A stretch of 64,000 nt of DNA from Balaenoptera acutorostrata. Taxonomy: Eukaryota > Chordata > Mammalia > Artiodactyla > Balaenopteridae. Positions 36,116-49,051 of the stretch are shown one piece after another. A program made the position numbers and the translations under genes. The first letter of the stretch is position 1; every line of letters starts with the position of its first letter. The stretch lies in assembly GCF_949987535.1 (NCBI RefSeq), contig NC_080067.1, positions 52,636,910-52,700,909 of the forward strand, in the 5' to 3' direction. The notes below the pieces were generated by a model. It had not been told where the DNA came from and did not search any database. It worked only from the letters and a program-made list of their open reading frames with translations.

Positions 36116-37591
36116 TGAGAGGAAGTTCAAGATGGCTGTGTAGAAGATCCTGAATTCACCTCCTCCCATGGACACACATATGGAACAAGTCCCTCTGAAA
36201 GAGACCTGAAAACTAGCTGAGCAGCTCCTCCACAACAAAGGATAAAAGAGCCACATCGAGACAGGTAGGAGAGGGAGAGACACATTCTCACCAGAAACCT
36301 CACCCCCTGCACAGAGAGCCCCAATCTGTAGGGGTCTCACAAATACGGAGCTTTTCCCTGAGAAATGAAGCTCTCATGCACCACATCAGACACCCTAACC
36401 CCTGGGACCTGCACCGGAGAGAAGAGCCCCCCAAACGTCTGGCTGTGAAAACCAATGGGGCTTACATCCAGGAGACCCAAAGGGCTGCAGGGAACTGAGA
36501 TTCCTCTCTTAGAGGGCTTGTGTGGAAACTAACGTTCCCAGGGACCCAATGCAAAAGCAGCAGCTTGAAAAGCTTGTAGGCTGAATGTGAAGGAGGTTCA
36601 TTTGCTAATCTTAAAGCATTAGGGTCAGGGTCCTGACCCGCAGCTCTCTCTTTTTGCACTCTCCCTCTACCTTGCTAGCATTGCAGGCATGTGCAATCAC
36701 AGCCCTCTCCAGCTTCCCCACTAAAGCCTGAGGGTGTGCCCCATGCCTGTGCTCTCCCACTCCCTTGCAAAAAACAGTGGGTGCTCCCCAACCCTGTGCT
36801 CTCTCACTGCCTCGATAAAGCTGGTGGGCATGCCTTGACCCTGCACTCCCCTGCTGCCTCACTAAGGCTGTAGGCAAACGTGATCCACACAGGAAACGTT
36901 CCTTGATTGCCTGGCTCTGGTAGCTGGAGCTTGCATTTCTGGGCCCCACAGGACCGAAACAATTGGAGAGACAGTTCTTGGCAGGCTACCAGTCCCAGGG
37001 CACTGCACAGACATCAGACTGAAACACACCCCAAGTCTGCCTGTGAAAAAGGCCTATTTACTTGTCCCAGAGCATCAGCTTGTGGGTCAGGCTTCGTGTT
37101 TGCCACACATCTAGAGGCTACAGAGGTGCTCTCAGGAATGAGGCTGGAGGAGCCATCTTTGTGTTCTCCCTTGGCCTCACTACAGCTCACTAGTACATCC
37201 CAGAAAGGAGCTTATGTACTCATCTAGAGCCCCAATTTTTGCAACTGTAACCCATGGGACACTTGCAGATCACCTGGTCTGGAGGCCAGCAGGGCTTACG
37301 AACGAGGTGCCATTCATAGGACTGTATATGTTGGCATACTTAAAAAAATGCTGCCTGAGTGTCTGGCTTTCAACAGGCTGACTGAGATTTCTCCTCTTCA
37401 CACATGCTCAACAAATGGGACCTATCAAGCATAAATTAGGCTGCTCAGACAATCAAAATGTTTGAGAGAAAGCCAAGAGCTAGGACAAGGTTGAGCTAGA
37501 AAGGTTCATCTCCTATACAAGGCCAATCCTTAAGACTGGGAAAGGTAGTTGTTGCATCTAATACATAAAAACTAACACAGAGTCAAGCAAA

Positions 37592-38445
37592 ATGAGGAAA
37601 CAGAGGAATATGTTCCAAAAGAAAGAAGAAGATAAAACCTCAGAAAAAGGACTGAAATGGAGATAAGTAATCTACCTGATAAAGAGTTCAAAGTACTGGT
37701 CATAAAAATGCTCACCAAACTGGGGGGAAGAATGGATGAACACAGTGAGAACTTCAACAAAGAGACAGAAAATGTAATGAAGTACCAAACAGAAGTCACA
37801 AAACTGAAGAAAACAACAACCAAACTGAAAGAATACACTAGAGGGCTTCAACAGCTGACTAGATGAAACAAAGAACAGAACAGCAACCTGGAAGACAGGG
37901 CAGTGGAACTCACTTAAACAGAGCAGCACCCTCCCCAAAAAGGAAAGAAATTAAAAAATTGAAGATAGCCTAATGGACCTATGGGACAACATCAAGTGGA
38001 AAAACATTTGCATTATAGGGGTCGGAGAAGGAGAAGAGAGAGAGAGAAAGGGAGCAGAAAACTTCTTATTTGAAAAAAATAATGGTTGAAAACTTCCTTA
38101 ACCTGGGGAAGGAAACAGGTATGCTGGTCTAGGAATCACAGAGAGTTCCAAATAAGATGAAACCAAAGAGATCCACACCAAAACACATTATAATTAAGAT
38201 ATCATAAGTTAATGATAAAGGTAAAAATACTTATTACATACAAGGAAACCCCCATAAGACTATCAGCAGAAACTTTGCAGGCCAGAAGAGAGTAGCATGA
38301 TATATTCAAAGTGCTGAAATAAAAAAACTTCCAAGCAGAATACTTTACCCAGCAAATTTATCATCCAGAATTGAAGGAGAGACAGAGTTTTTCAGACAAG
38401 CAAAGCTAAAGGAGTTAATCACCACTAAACTGACCTTACAAGAAA
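37592..38445 (+). pseudogene. L1 ORF1 remnant
   Basis: ORF1 encodes the L1 RNA-binding chaperone. Here the frame from the ATG at 37592 stops after 24 codons. The expected continuation (MEISNLPDKEFK, then a heptad-like coiled coil to about 37866) is in another frame from 37657, so a frameshift lies near 37645. C-terminal L1 motifs continue to about 38440 with further stops. The RNA-binding half is not open. Confidence 0.75.
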
Positions 38446-38459
38446 TTTTAAAGGGGATT

Positions 38460-38687
38460 GTTTTTTTTTTAATTTGTCATTCCCTTTTTTTTTCTTCTCA
38501 TAATATTTTTTTTTCACACACACACACTGTATTTTATTTTTACAAGAGATAAATAGACTGACACCAAGCATTGTACATGGATGACCACAACAAAAGCAAC
38601 AATGACTGCAATTACCACACATGAAACACACTCATACTATGTCATAATATTGACATTCAGTCCAGTAATCCTCCACTGTAACAGCTC
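38460..38687 (-). mobile_element. Antisense poly(A) retro-insert inside the L1
   Basis: A T-run at the left edge and an 11-bp perfect target duplication (taaaggggatt at 38449-38459 and 38688-38698) bracket about 228 bp not belonging to the L1. On the minus strand it reads about 140 bp of unfamiliar sequence, an AATAAA signal followed by a TG-rich run, then A-rich tails. That is the structure of a 5'-truncated processed transcript. Its parent gene is not recognised. Confidence 0.75.
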
Positions 38688-39074
38688 TAAAGGGGATTCT
38701 TTAAGCTGAAAAAAAAGGGCACTAATTCATAACAAGAAAACATGTGAAAGTAAAATTTTCACTGGTAAAGGTAAATATATAGTAAAGGTAGTAGATTAAT
38801 CATATAAAGCTAGTATGAAGTTTAAAAGAGAAAAGTTGTAACAATAACAATAACTACAATAATTAGTTAAGGGATATACAGTGAAATGTGACATCAAAAA
38901 CAAAATGTGTTGGAAGAGAGTAAAAATGTGGAGTTTTAGAATATGTTCAAACTTGGTATCAACTTATGAAAGACTGATATCTATATCTATATCTATCTAT
39001 CTATCTATATATCTCAGTATACACACACACACAAACACAGGCTGTCATATGTGAACCTCAAAGAAAAAAAACGG

Positions 39075-39412
39075 GGCTTCCCTGGTGGAGCAGTGGTTGA
39101 GAATCCGCCTGCCAATGCAGGGGACACGGGTTCGAGCCCTGGTCTGGGAAGATCCCACATGCCGCAGAGCAACTAAGCCCGTGCGCCACAAGTACTGAGT
39201 CTGCGCTCTAAAGCCTGTGAGCCACAACTACTGAGCCCGCGCCTAGAGCCTGTGCTCCGCAACAAGAGAAGCCACCGCAACGAGAAGCCCACGCACCGCA
39301 ACGAAGAGTAGCCCCCGCTCGCCGCAACTAGAGAAAGCCTGTGGGCAACAACGAAGACCCAATGCAGCCAAAAATAAATAAATAAATTTAAAAAAAAACC
39401 AAAAAAAAAACC
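39075..39412 (+). mobile_element. CHR-1-like SINE inserted in the L1
   Basis: Head 'ggggcttccctggtggagcag', B-box 'cgggttcgagccctgg', the long CHR body with the 'gagcctgtgctccgcaac' type motif, and an AAATAAATAAATTT then A-rich tail. The target duplication is obscured by A-rich flanks. Confidence 0.88.
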
Positions 39413-39549
39413 TATACACAAAAAAACAATTAGAAAGGAATCTTAACATAACACTAAAGAAAGTCATCCAACCACAAAGGAATAGAGCAAAAGAAGAAGA
39501 ACAAAACAGAGAGGAACTTCAAAATAGAAAACAATTAACAAAATGGCAA

Positions 39550-42500
39550 TAAGTACATAACTATCAATAATTACTTTAAATATAAATGCTCCAATCAAAG
39601 CACAAAGTGGCTGAATGGATTAAAAGACAAAAAAAGATCCATCTAAATGCTGCCTACAAGAGACTCATTTCAGATGTAAGGACACACAGACTCAAAGTGA
39701 ACAGATGGAAAAAGATGTTTTATGCAAATGGAAACTAAAAGAAAGCTGGGGTAGCTATAATTACATCAGACAAAATAGAGTTTTTTAATGCCCCAAAGAT
39801 GGGCATTGCATAATGATAAAGGGGTCAATTGAATAAGAAGATATAACATATGTAAATATGCACATAAAATCAGAGCACCTAAATATATAAAGTAAATATT
39901 AACAAACCTAAGGGCAAAATTGACAGCAATATAATAAGAATAGAGGACTTTAATACCCCCTTATGTCGATGGATAGATCATCCAGGCTGAAAATCTATAA
40001 GGAAACATTTGCCTTAAATGACACATTAGACCAGATGAATTTAATAGATGTATAGAGAACATTTCATCCAAAAGCAGCAAAGTGCATATTCTTCTCAAAT
40101 GTACATGGAACACTCTTTAGGATAGATTATATTTTAGGCCACAAAACAAGTCTCAATAGATTTAAGAAGATCATTTCAAGCATTTTTTCCAACCATAATA
40201 ATATGAAAGCAGAAACCAATTACAAGGAGAAAACTTCAAAAAATCACAAATATGTGGAGATTAAACAACATGCTACTGAACAACCAATAGGTCAATGAAG
40301 AAAGCAAAGGAGAAATTAAAAAAATACCTTAAGATGAATGAAAATGGAAATACAACATACTAAAATCTATGTAATGCAGCAAAAGCAGTTCTAAGAGGGA
40401 AGTTCATAGTGATACAGACCTACCTCAGCTAACAAAAATCTCAAATAAATGAACAACTTTATACCTAAAGGAACTAGAAAAAGAAAAACAAATGAAGCCC
40501 AAAGTTAGTAGAAGGAAGGAAATAATAAAGATTAGAGCAGAAATAAATTAAACAGAAACTGAAAAGACAATTTAAAAAAATCAGTAAAACTAAAAGCTGG
40601 TTCTTCGAAAAGATAAACAAAATTGACAAACCTTTAGCTAGACTCACTAAGAAAAAAAATAGGGCCAAAATAAATAAAATCAGAAATGAAAGAGGAGAAA
40701 TTACAAATGATACCACAATAAACAAAGGATCATAAGAAACTACTACAAGCAACTGTATGCCATTAAAATGGACAACCTAGAAGAAATGGATAAATTTGTA
40801 GAAACATACAATCTTTCAAGACTAAATCATGAAGAAATAGAAGATCTGAATAGATTGATTACTAGTAAGGAGAATGAAACAGTAATCAAAAACCTTTCAA
40901 AAAACAAAGTCCAGGACTAGGCAGTTTCACTGATGAATTCTACCAAACATTCAAAAAAGATTTAATACCTATCCTCCTCAAATTCTTTGAAAAAATTGAA
41001 TAGAAGGGAATGTTTCCAAACTCATTTTACAAGGCCAGCATTACTCTGATACCTAAAATGGACAAGGACACCACAAAGAAAGAAAATTATAGGCCAATAT
41101 GCCTGATGAACATAGATGCAAACATCTTCAACAAAATACTAGCAAACTGAATTCAACAATACATAAAAAGGATCGTACATCATGATCAAGTGGGATTTAT
41201 TCCAGGTATGCAAGGATGATTCAACATCTGCAAATCAATCAACATGATACAAAATGAAGGATAAAAATCATATGATCATCTCAATAGATGCAGAAAAAGC
41301 ATTTGACAAAATTCAAAACCCATTTATGGTTAAAAAAATCAACTCAATAAAGTAGGTATAGAGGGAACGTTCCTAAACATATACATGACAAGCCCACAGC
41401 TAACGTCATACTAAAAGGTGAAAAGCTTTCAGCTCTAAAATCCAGAACAAGAGAAGTGTGCCCACCCTTGCCACTTCTATTCAACATAATATTGGAAGTC
41501 CTAGTCACAGGAATTAGGTTAGAAAAGGAAATAAAAGGCATCCATACTGGAAAGGAAGAGGTAAAACTGTCACTATTTGTGGATGACATGATTTTATATG
41601 TAGAAAACCCTGAAGACTCTACCAAAAAAACTGTTAGAACTAATAAACAAATCCAGCTAAGTTATAGGGAACAAAATCAGTATACAAATATTGGTTGCAT
41701 TTCTATACTCTAAAATGAGTTATCAGAAAGAGAAATTAAGAAAACAGTACCATTTACAATTGCACTGAATACCTACAAATAAATTTAACCAAAAAGATAA
41801 AAAGATAAAAATAGATAAAAGATAAAATGTTAACGATGTTAACATTTAACATTGTTAAAATGTCCGTATTACCCAAAGCTATCTACAGATTCATTGCAAT
41901 CCCTATCAAAATTCCATGACACTTTTTACAGAAATAAAGCAATTCTAAAATTTGTATGGACTACAAAAGATCTGAGATAGCCAAAGCAATCTTGAGAAAC
42001 AAGAACAAAGCTGGAGGCACCATGCTCCCTGATTTCAAACTATATTACAAAGCTATAGTAATCAAAGCAGTATGGTATTGGCATATAAACAGATACATAG
42101 ATCAATGGAACAGAATAGAGACCTCAGACATAAACCCATGCACATATGATCAATTAATTTGTGACAAAGGACCAAGGATACACAATGGGGAAAAACAGTT
42201 TCTTAAGTAATGGTGTTGGGAAAATTGGACAGCAACACACAAAAGTATGAAACTAGATCACTATCTTACACCATATACAAGAATTAGGTCAAAATGGATT
42301 AAAGATTTGAATGTAAGACCTGAAACCATAAACCTTCTAGAAGAAAACAGAAGTGACATTGGTCTTGACAGTGATTTTTTGGGTATGACTCCAAAAGCAA
42401 AGGCAACATAAGCAAAAATAAACAAATGGAACTACATCAAACTAAAAAGTTTCTGCCCAGTTAAAGGAGACCATCAACAAAAGAAAAAGGCAACCTATGA

Positions 42501-43090
42501 AATGGGAGAAAGTATTTGCCAATCATATATATGATAAGAGGTTAATATTGAAAATATATAAGGAACTCATACAAATCAAGAGCAGAAGAAAATCCAATTA
42601 AAAAATGAGCAGAGGACCAGAACAGACACTTTTCCAAAGAAGACATACAGATGGGCAATAGGCACATGAAAAGATGCTGAACATCACTAATCATCAGGGA
42701 AATGCACATCAAAATCACAATAAGATACCACCTTACACCTGTTAGAATGGCTTTATCAAAAAGACAAGAAATAACAAGTATTGGTGAGGATGTGGAGAAA
42801 AGGGAAACTTGTGTACTGTTGGTGAAATGTAAATTGGTGCAGCCACTATGGAAAACAGTTTGGAGGTTCCTGAAAAAGTTAAAAATAGAACTACCATATG
42901 ATCCAGCAATTCTACTCATGGGTATTTGTCCAAAGGAAATAAAAACATTAACTCAAAAAGATCTTGGCAACCCCACTGTAATTGCAGTATTATTTATAAT
43001 AGTCAAGATATGGAAATAATCTGTGTTCATTGATAGATGAATGGATAAAGAAGATGTGGTATCATATACAATGGAATACTACTAAGCCCT
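39550..43090 (+). pseudogene. L1 ORF2 remnant (endonuclease and reverse transcriptase, broken)
   Basis: ORF2 encodes the L1 endonuclease and reverse transcriptase. The DNA follows the L1 ORF2 order from about 39570. The longest readable pieces are 41456-41713, containing the polymerase motif as FVDDM (the usual form is FADDM; both aspartates are kept), and 41956-42210, matching the region after the polymerase core. Another piece is 42702-43019. Multiple stops and frameshifts separate them. Confidence 0.82.
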
Positions 43091-43847
43091 AACAAAGAAT
43101 GAAATCTTGCCATTTGTGACAACACTGATGGACCTTGAGGGTATTAGGCTAAGTGAAATAAACCAGACAGAGAAAGACAAATACCACGTGATTTCACTTA
43201 CACGTGGACTCTAAGAAATAAAACAAATGAACAAACAAAACAGAAAAAATACCCAAACTCATAATACAGAGAACAGATTGGTAGCTGCCAGAGCAGAAGT
43301 GGGTGGCAGGTGGGGCAAGTGAGTAAAGAGGATAAAGAGGTACAAACTTACAGTTATAAAATAAATAAGTCATGGAGATGTAATGTACAGTATGATGACT
43401 GTAGTCAATATTGTATTATTTCTTTGAAAATCACAAAGGGAGTAAATCTTAAACGTTCTCATCAAACGAAGGAAAAAAGTTGGTAACTTTGTACGGTGAT
43501 GGATGATAATTCGACTTATTGCAGTGATCATTTCACAATATATATAAATATAAAATCATTATGTTGTACACTTGAACCTAATATTATATGTCAATTAAAC
43601 CTCAATTTTTTACATGAAATTAATGTTGTTTATTAATTTAAAATATCAATGAAACTAAGAGTCAAACAAACAGAAAACAAAGTAGCGACAATAATAATAT
43701 CTGAAAAAAATTTTCACTAACAACTCCTTCATTTAGCACAGCAACTATTTCCACTTTTGCATATTACGATCTATTTCTGATCTGCATAGTTATATTTTAT
43801 TTAATTAAAATTATAAAACAGCATATTGTTTTATATAATGCTTTTTT

Positions 43848-44158
43848 TTATAGTTTTTTTTTAAGTATTTATTTATTTATTTATTTATTTATTTATGGCT
43901 GTGTTGGGTCTTCGTTTCTGTGCGAGGGCCTTCTCTAGTTGTGGCAAGCGGGGGCCACTCTTCATCGCGGTGCGCGGGCCTCTCACTATCGTGGCCTCTC
44001 TTGTTGCGGAGCACAGGCTCCAGATGCGCAGGTTCAGTAATTGTGGCTCACGGGCCTAGTTGCTCCGTGGCATGTGGGATCCTCCCAGACCAGGGCTCGA
44101 ACCCGTGTCCCCTGCATTGGCAGGCGGATTCTCAACCACTGCGCCACCAGGGAAGCCC
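43848..44158 (-). mobile_element. CHR-1-like SINE (antisense), first of an adjacent pair
   Basis: Head 'gggcttccctggtggcgcag' on the minus strand, B-box 'gggttcgagccctgg', and an (AAAT)n tail preceded by a T/A-rich run. Target duplication tatataatgcttttt is at 43832-43846 and 44159-44173. Confidence 0.92.
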
Positions 44159-44217
44159 TATATAATGCTTTTTAATTACCACTACATTTATAATATTTTG
44201 GTTTCCTATATAGTCTT

Positions 44218-44496
44218 TTTTTTTTTTTTTTTTGGCTGTGTTGGGTCTTCGTTTCTGTGCGAGGGCTTTCTCTAGTTGTGGCAAGCGGGGTCCACTCTTC
44301 ATCGCGGTGCGCGGGCCTCTCACCGTCGCGGCCTCTCCCGTTGCGGAGCACAGGCTCCAGATGCGCAGGCTCAGTAGTTGTGACTCATGGGCTTAGTCGC
44401 TCCGCGGCATGTGGGATCTTCCCAAGCCAGGGCTCGAACCCGTGTCCCCTGCATTGGCAGGCAGATTCTTAACCACTGTGCCACCAGGGAAGCCCC
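44218..44496 (-). mobile_element. CHR-1-like SINE (antisense), second of an adjacent pair
   Basis: Same orientation as its neighbour and closely similar in body sequence, but with its own perfect 13-bp target duplication cctatatagtctt (44205-44217 and 44497-44509). It is therefore an independent insertion and not a tandem copy. The tail is a short pure A-run. Confidence 0.92.
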
Positions 44497-44509
44497 CCTA
44501 TATAGTCTT

Positions 44510-46945
44510 AATCATTATACTTTTAAATGTCTACATATCTATCCTTTTCAATGATGTAACATGTACTTAGCTGGTCTATATTTGGACATTTGGATAGCTT
44601 TTTTTAAAAATAATTAACAGTGAATATTTTATAAATGCTGTATTTGGTTTTTTGTCTGTTTTCACATCTGCTAATTATATTTTTTAAGGATAAATTCCCA
44701 GGAATGCTATTTCTGAGACAATGTGTATAAACAACTTCGTGGTCTGAATAGTTATACTAATTTTTATGTGCATTAGCAGAATTTTTCATTCAACATCACA
44801 TTATTTGCTAATTAAGTTTTGGCTTGTGTGATGTATTTGTTATCCTAGCACAAGTGATAAGTAAATTTAGGCTTATGAGATGGGGAAGAGTTGGATTAAA
44901 GGAATGCCAGAAAAAAGGCGATATGTGACTAGGAATTTTATTATGATGATGAGAGTTCCCTGTTGAAAGCATAAGAAAAACGTTCATGGACTAGGGACAG
45001 AACGATAGTCACAAACAGGTACAGGCAAAATGTAAATAGCAAGAAAAAAAAAACGAAACAAAAAACAGTTTCAATTAACATTAGTTTTCTTTTTAGTAAG
45101 CACATTGTCAATCTTAGATGGAGAATGATGCCTGGAAGCCAAAGATGGCTGCGTCTTCAACAGGAGATCAGGATGAGGGTTTGAAAAGAAATGGGACAAG
45201 AAACCTCAATTTTTAAAAATGCAAAAAAAAAAAGAAACAAATTCTTTCTCAAAATGCCCATTCCTTTCCTTTCCTTTTCCTCAGGTAATTACTTAATCAA
45301 AGGAAAGCAAATTGGATATATTAATTAATAGAAAGATGTTAAAGAATGCATTATTAACTTATTATTCCTCCCAGGAATTTTGTGGGAAAATGTGTTAAAG
45401 GGCTGAACTCTAAAGGCATAATCCTAGACAGCCTGGTAAAAAGAGGAGTGATAATTGTGGATAGAAAAGTTTGGATTTTCGCTATTTAGTTCCTGATTCT
45501 CCTGCCCAATTGTGAAGGAGCTTAGGAAAAATTAAAAGGTGACTCAAGATGCCTAATGCCTGGGTACAAATCCCATTTAAGTCACAAACCATCTATAAGG
45601 TCAAGGGTAAGTCAGGAGCCATTAATTCTCTCATTTGTCAAATGGAAGAGATAATCATATCTGTCCTATCTAGCTTAGAGGCAATTGCTTCAGAGAGAAT
45701 AAACCCACAGGATTCAAGAGATTAGCAAAACTTTAGCCTTCATTTAGATAAAATTGAAAGCTGTAGTGGTACTTGCCATTGTCCACCTAAATTTGTACAT
45801 TTCTGGGAAACTATAGTTGATTTTTAAAGTTAGCTTCAGCTACCCAATTAAAACTGATAGTTTTCCGATTATAATTGTCGATTGAGTTTCTTTCCTTTAA
45901 TTGTTGAGAGGGGGGGTAAATTATGACTTCAAAACAGAGGAGTTTTCTTGTAATACACCAATTTGAACCAGATTTCTAATTCTTGGGTTGTAACTTATGG
46001 ACTAACATTTTCATTATGCTTTAAATCTCAATAATTTTTGAAGTAGTTACTGTGGGCAAGGCACAGTGCAGGGAGGGCAGCAGAAGGTGAGGGTTTGATG
46101 ATGAATGAACCTTGGACCCCTCTGTGAAGAGCTTGCAGATGTGGTGGTTATTTGTTTAAAGGCTACACTGAAGCTCTGGTTGGAAATTAAATTTCTCAAG
46201 GAGACAGCAAAGCAAGGAAAGAAGAGGCCTCATGATGTAATCAAGATATTTCTGACGAATGCCTCTTAGACAAGGCAACTGGGACAGGTTAATCAGTAGA
46301 GTCAGTTACAGCTGGGAAAAATAAGTGATGCATAAACATCTTAAAACATATAAATCTACTTTCCTTTAATTCTCTCTTGATGCAGGGTCAAGGTCTTTGC
46401 TTTGTGTGTGGATCTGTTGTTGGTTGGAGCTCACCTTCGTTTGTTAAACCATAGAGCATCATTCAGATTCCAGTTTTAGCTTTGTTGAGTGGTGCAAGAA
46501 CTTAAAGACACGTGCATGGTAAGGTCACTCAATGTAAAATATGTCAAGATTTGAAAAATATTTTTCTTGGCCTTGTTTTTCACCTGATTTGACTGCAATT
46601 TTTCTTTAAGCTACCAACCATTATGAAGCTTTTCCAAACCACTCATATTAATTTTCATAGAAACAACTCTTTTTTTACTCTCATATCTCATTAGTTTATA
46701 TAACATTTGATTAAATTGCATAATAAAAACAGCAAGTGTAATTGCATAAACAGTTTTTAGAATAAACTATTTGTCTCTACTGACTGAGCATATAGGTCAG
46801 TAAGTATACACAGATGGATTGGAGGTTCATTTTTTTGTGCCAGGAGCCTTCAGCCCTGAAGTGTGGTGGGGAAGGAACCCATTTACAGAGAGGGGAAGAG
46901 CCTCCCCTAATCCTGTGAATTAGTTACCTGGAGTTAAGGGCTTCT
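44510..46945. other. Flank sequence, no gene recognised
   Basis: Mainly unique AT-rich sequence. A short L2 3'-end-like trace ('gggcaaggcacagtgcaggg') lies near 46050. Nothing coding. Confidence 0.45.
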
Positions 46946-46949
46946 ACTG

Positions 46950-47390
46950 TACATTCAAAGGCTAGTGAGATAAAAGGAGGAATTGGTGATTAAGAACAAG
47001 GTATGTGAGAGGAGTAACAGGGAAAGCAAAGGTGTTGGGAAGAGAGTACTTTGCAGAGAGAGGGGAGTCTTAACTGTTGGAGTTACAGAGAGGTCAAGTA
47101 AAGTTAACTGACTAGGGGTGGGGTGGAAGATTGCAGTACTTGGGGAATAAATGGGTGATAGATAATTAAGGGAAGGGAAGTAGTAAGAGTGGACTCTGCT
47201 TTTGTTATGTTTGGCTGAGAAGGAAGATAGATTGGGTGGAGTTTGAGGAAGAAACCAGGTTGAGAAAAAGTTTGGTTTTGGAGTTTGGGGTTTTGTTTTT
47301 GGATTAGCATACACTTAAAAACTTTGGAAAGGAGCTAGTAGAGAGGAGTAGGTTAAGAATGTAAAGGGCTACATTTAAATATATTAGAAT
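46950..47390 (-). repeat. Probable L2 body fragment (antisense)
   Basis: Purine-rich plus strand, which gives a Ser/Pro/Leu-rich minus-strand frame (46955-47314). The blocks resemble the complement of the L2 body ('ttacagagaggtcaagtaaag' near 47082). The assignment is tentative. Confidence 0.35.
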
Positions 47391-48210
47391 ATATGGAACA
47401 TGATTTCTTAAGGCAGTGCCCTATTATAGATCATTTTCCATTTTAGAGGCTCAATAAATTATGGAATGAATGGTCTTCAGAGTTACCAAAAAGAAGAAAA
47501 TTGAATACACTGCCTGGCTAATAGAAAAAGAAATTTGCTTGAGGACGTAAGGTAGTGTGTGCTTATATTAATTCACTTGGATTAAATGTGTACACCTGAA
47601 AAAATGGGCATGGTTGTCTGATAATATCTCAAGTAGAGAATCTGTAAAAATGTCTATTTATTTAAGAAAAGAAACTAACTCTGCTTTGAAAAGAGTAATT
47701 GGTCCATTAAAACCTGTTAGGTATCACTATCAGATATTATTTTTACTAAGAAGCTTATGGCATATGCAAATATTTTATAATGTTAAATGGAAAAAGTAGA
47801 ATGTAAAATTGTACAAACAATATGATTATAACCATGTTAAAATACTTATATAAAAGGCAATTTGTTATATCTTAGTACTTTTAAGTGATTAAATGAAGCA
47901 GTGGGGTGGGGGGGAGCAGATATTTTTACTTACTCCTGAAAACCTATTTATTCTTTTCAGGATAATTATGCTTTTGACTCGTTTGTATTTTTTAACATTA
48001 TTGAGCATATCCCCTGATCATACGATCTGTTTCTCTACAAGTAATGAGTTGATAGCACAACATGCAAAAAGAGGGCAAAATCCCTAGCACTAGGCTAGGG
48101 GGCCACATATTTCCCCTCCCTCTTCTCTCTCCCACTGGCAATCAGTTAAGTGCACTCTCCCACTGAGTGACTTCAAATGTGACTTCAGTATCCCTCTCAA
48201 CATTTGTCTC
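47391..48210. other. Flank sequence, nothing recognised
   Basis: AT-rich unique sequence with no supported gene. Confidence 0.4.
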
Positions 48211-48214
48211 TAAC

Positions 48215-48290
48215 AATGATGCCTAACACTGTGCCTGGTACATAGTAAACATTGAATATATTTTTATTGAGTGAGTGAATAAACTTGGCA
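48215..48290 (+). repeat. L2 3' end
   Basis: 'aacactgtgcctggtacatag' followed by 'taaacattgaatatatttttattgagtgag' is the L2 terminal motif. Confidence 0.6.
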
Positions 48291-48627
48291 CACAAGATGG
48301 AATCTATTTTCGATCTCTGCCATATGTCAAAGTAAATAACAGAGGGATTCACAAGATAAATGTTAAAGAGAGACATAGGAAAGAGAGAAAAAATTCGAGA
48401 AAAAAATGTAAGATAAAATTTATCTGATTTTAATTGCAGGTCAACTTTCTGAGTAGGGAACCATTAGAAGAAATCACAAAGGAAAACAAATAAATAGATT
48501 GGATTACTCAAAAATCAAAACTGTTGTATTTTAAACAATTTTTAAACACTTAAAAGCAAACAGAATATTTGCATAGATAAAATAGATTGCATAAATGCTA
48601 AACCTAAACAACTTTAAGGTTGTATAG

Positions 48628-48769
48628 GTTTAACAACTTTAAGTTGTATAATTGTATGTATATTGTTAAAAAACACTAGGATAATTTAAAATTGCAAAGT
48701 TTAACAACTTTAAGTTGTATAATTGTATGTATATTGTTAAAAAACACTAGGATAATTTAAAATTGCAAA
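48628..48769. repeat. Tandem duplication, period 71 bp, two copies
   Basis: 48628-48698 and 48699-48769 appear identical over the full 71-bp unit, beginning gtttaacaactttaag. A partial third start (gttta) follows. Confidence 0.9.
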
Positions 48770-49051
48770 GTTTATAAACAGAGGGTAAACAACCAGTAAA
48801 TATATAAGAAAATATTTAATCTCAGTGATCAAAGAAAACAATGCTAATAATCTCATAACTAATAAAATAAGTTTTTAAAAATGTTTACATTAAGATTGGC
48901 TGATAGTGGTAAAAATATTTTTTAAAGCAATACAGATAGATCAAGCACTGTAAAATATGCCTTCATGCCTTTTGATTTAGTAATTTCCCTTCTAGGAATA
49001 TATCCATAGAAAGCAATCTAGAACACATGAGAACATTTTTGCATACAAAGA

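Larger units (their letters stand above)
36120..43615 (+). mobile_element. Nearly full-length, inactive L1 (L1MA-like)
   Basis: It begins with an L1 5' UTR start motif ('ttcaagatggctgtgtagaag') and runs through a 5' UTR (to about 37590), ORF1 remnant, inter-ORF region, ORF2 remnant and a 3' UTR ending 'atgttgtacacttgaaccta' and 'gtcaattaaacctcaa'. After removing a SINE (39075-39412) and a retro-insert (38460-38687) about 6.9 kb of L1 remains, close to full length. Both ORFs carry frameshifts and stops, so it cannot mobilise itself. I found no convincing target duplication. Subfamily is judged by eye. Confidence 0.88.

Noticed and set aside
46955..47314. 119-codon Ser/Pro/Leu-rich minus-strand frame
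   Set aside because: Composition reflects a purine-rich plus strand, probably an old L2 fragment; no conserved motif.
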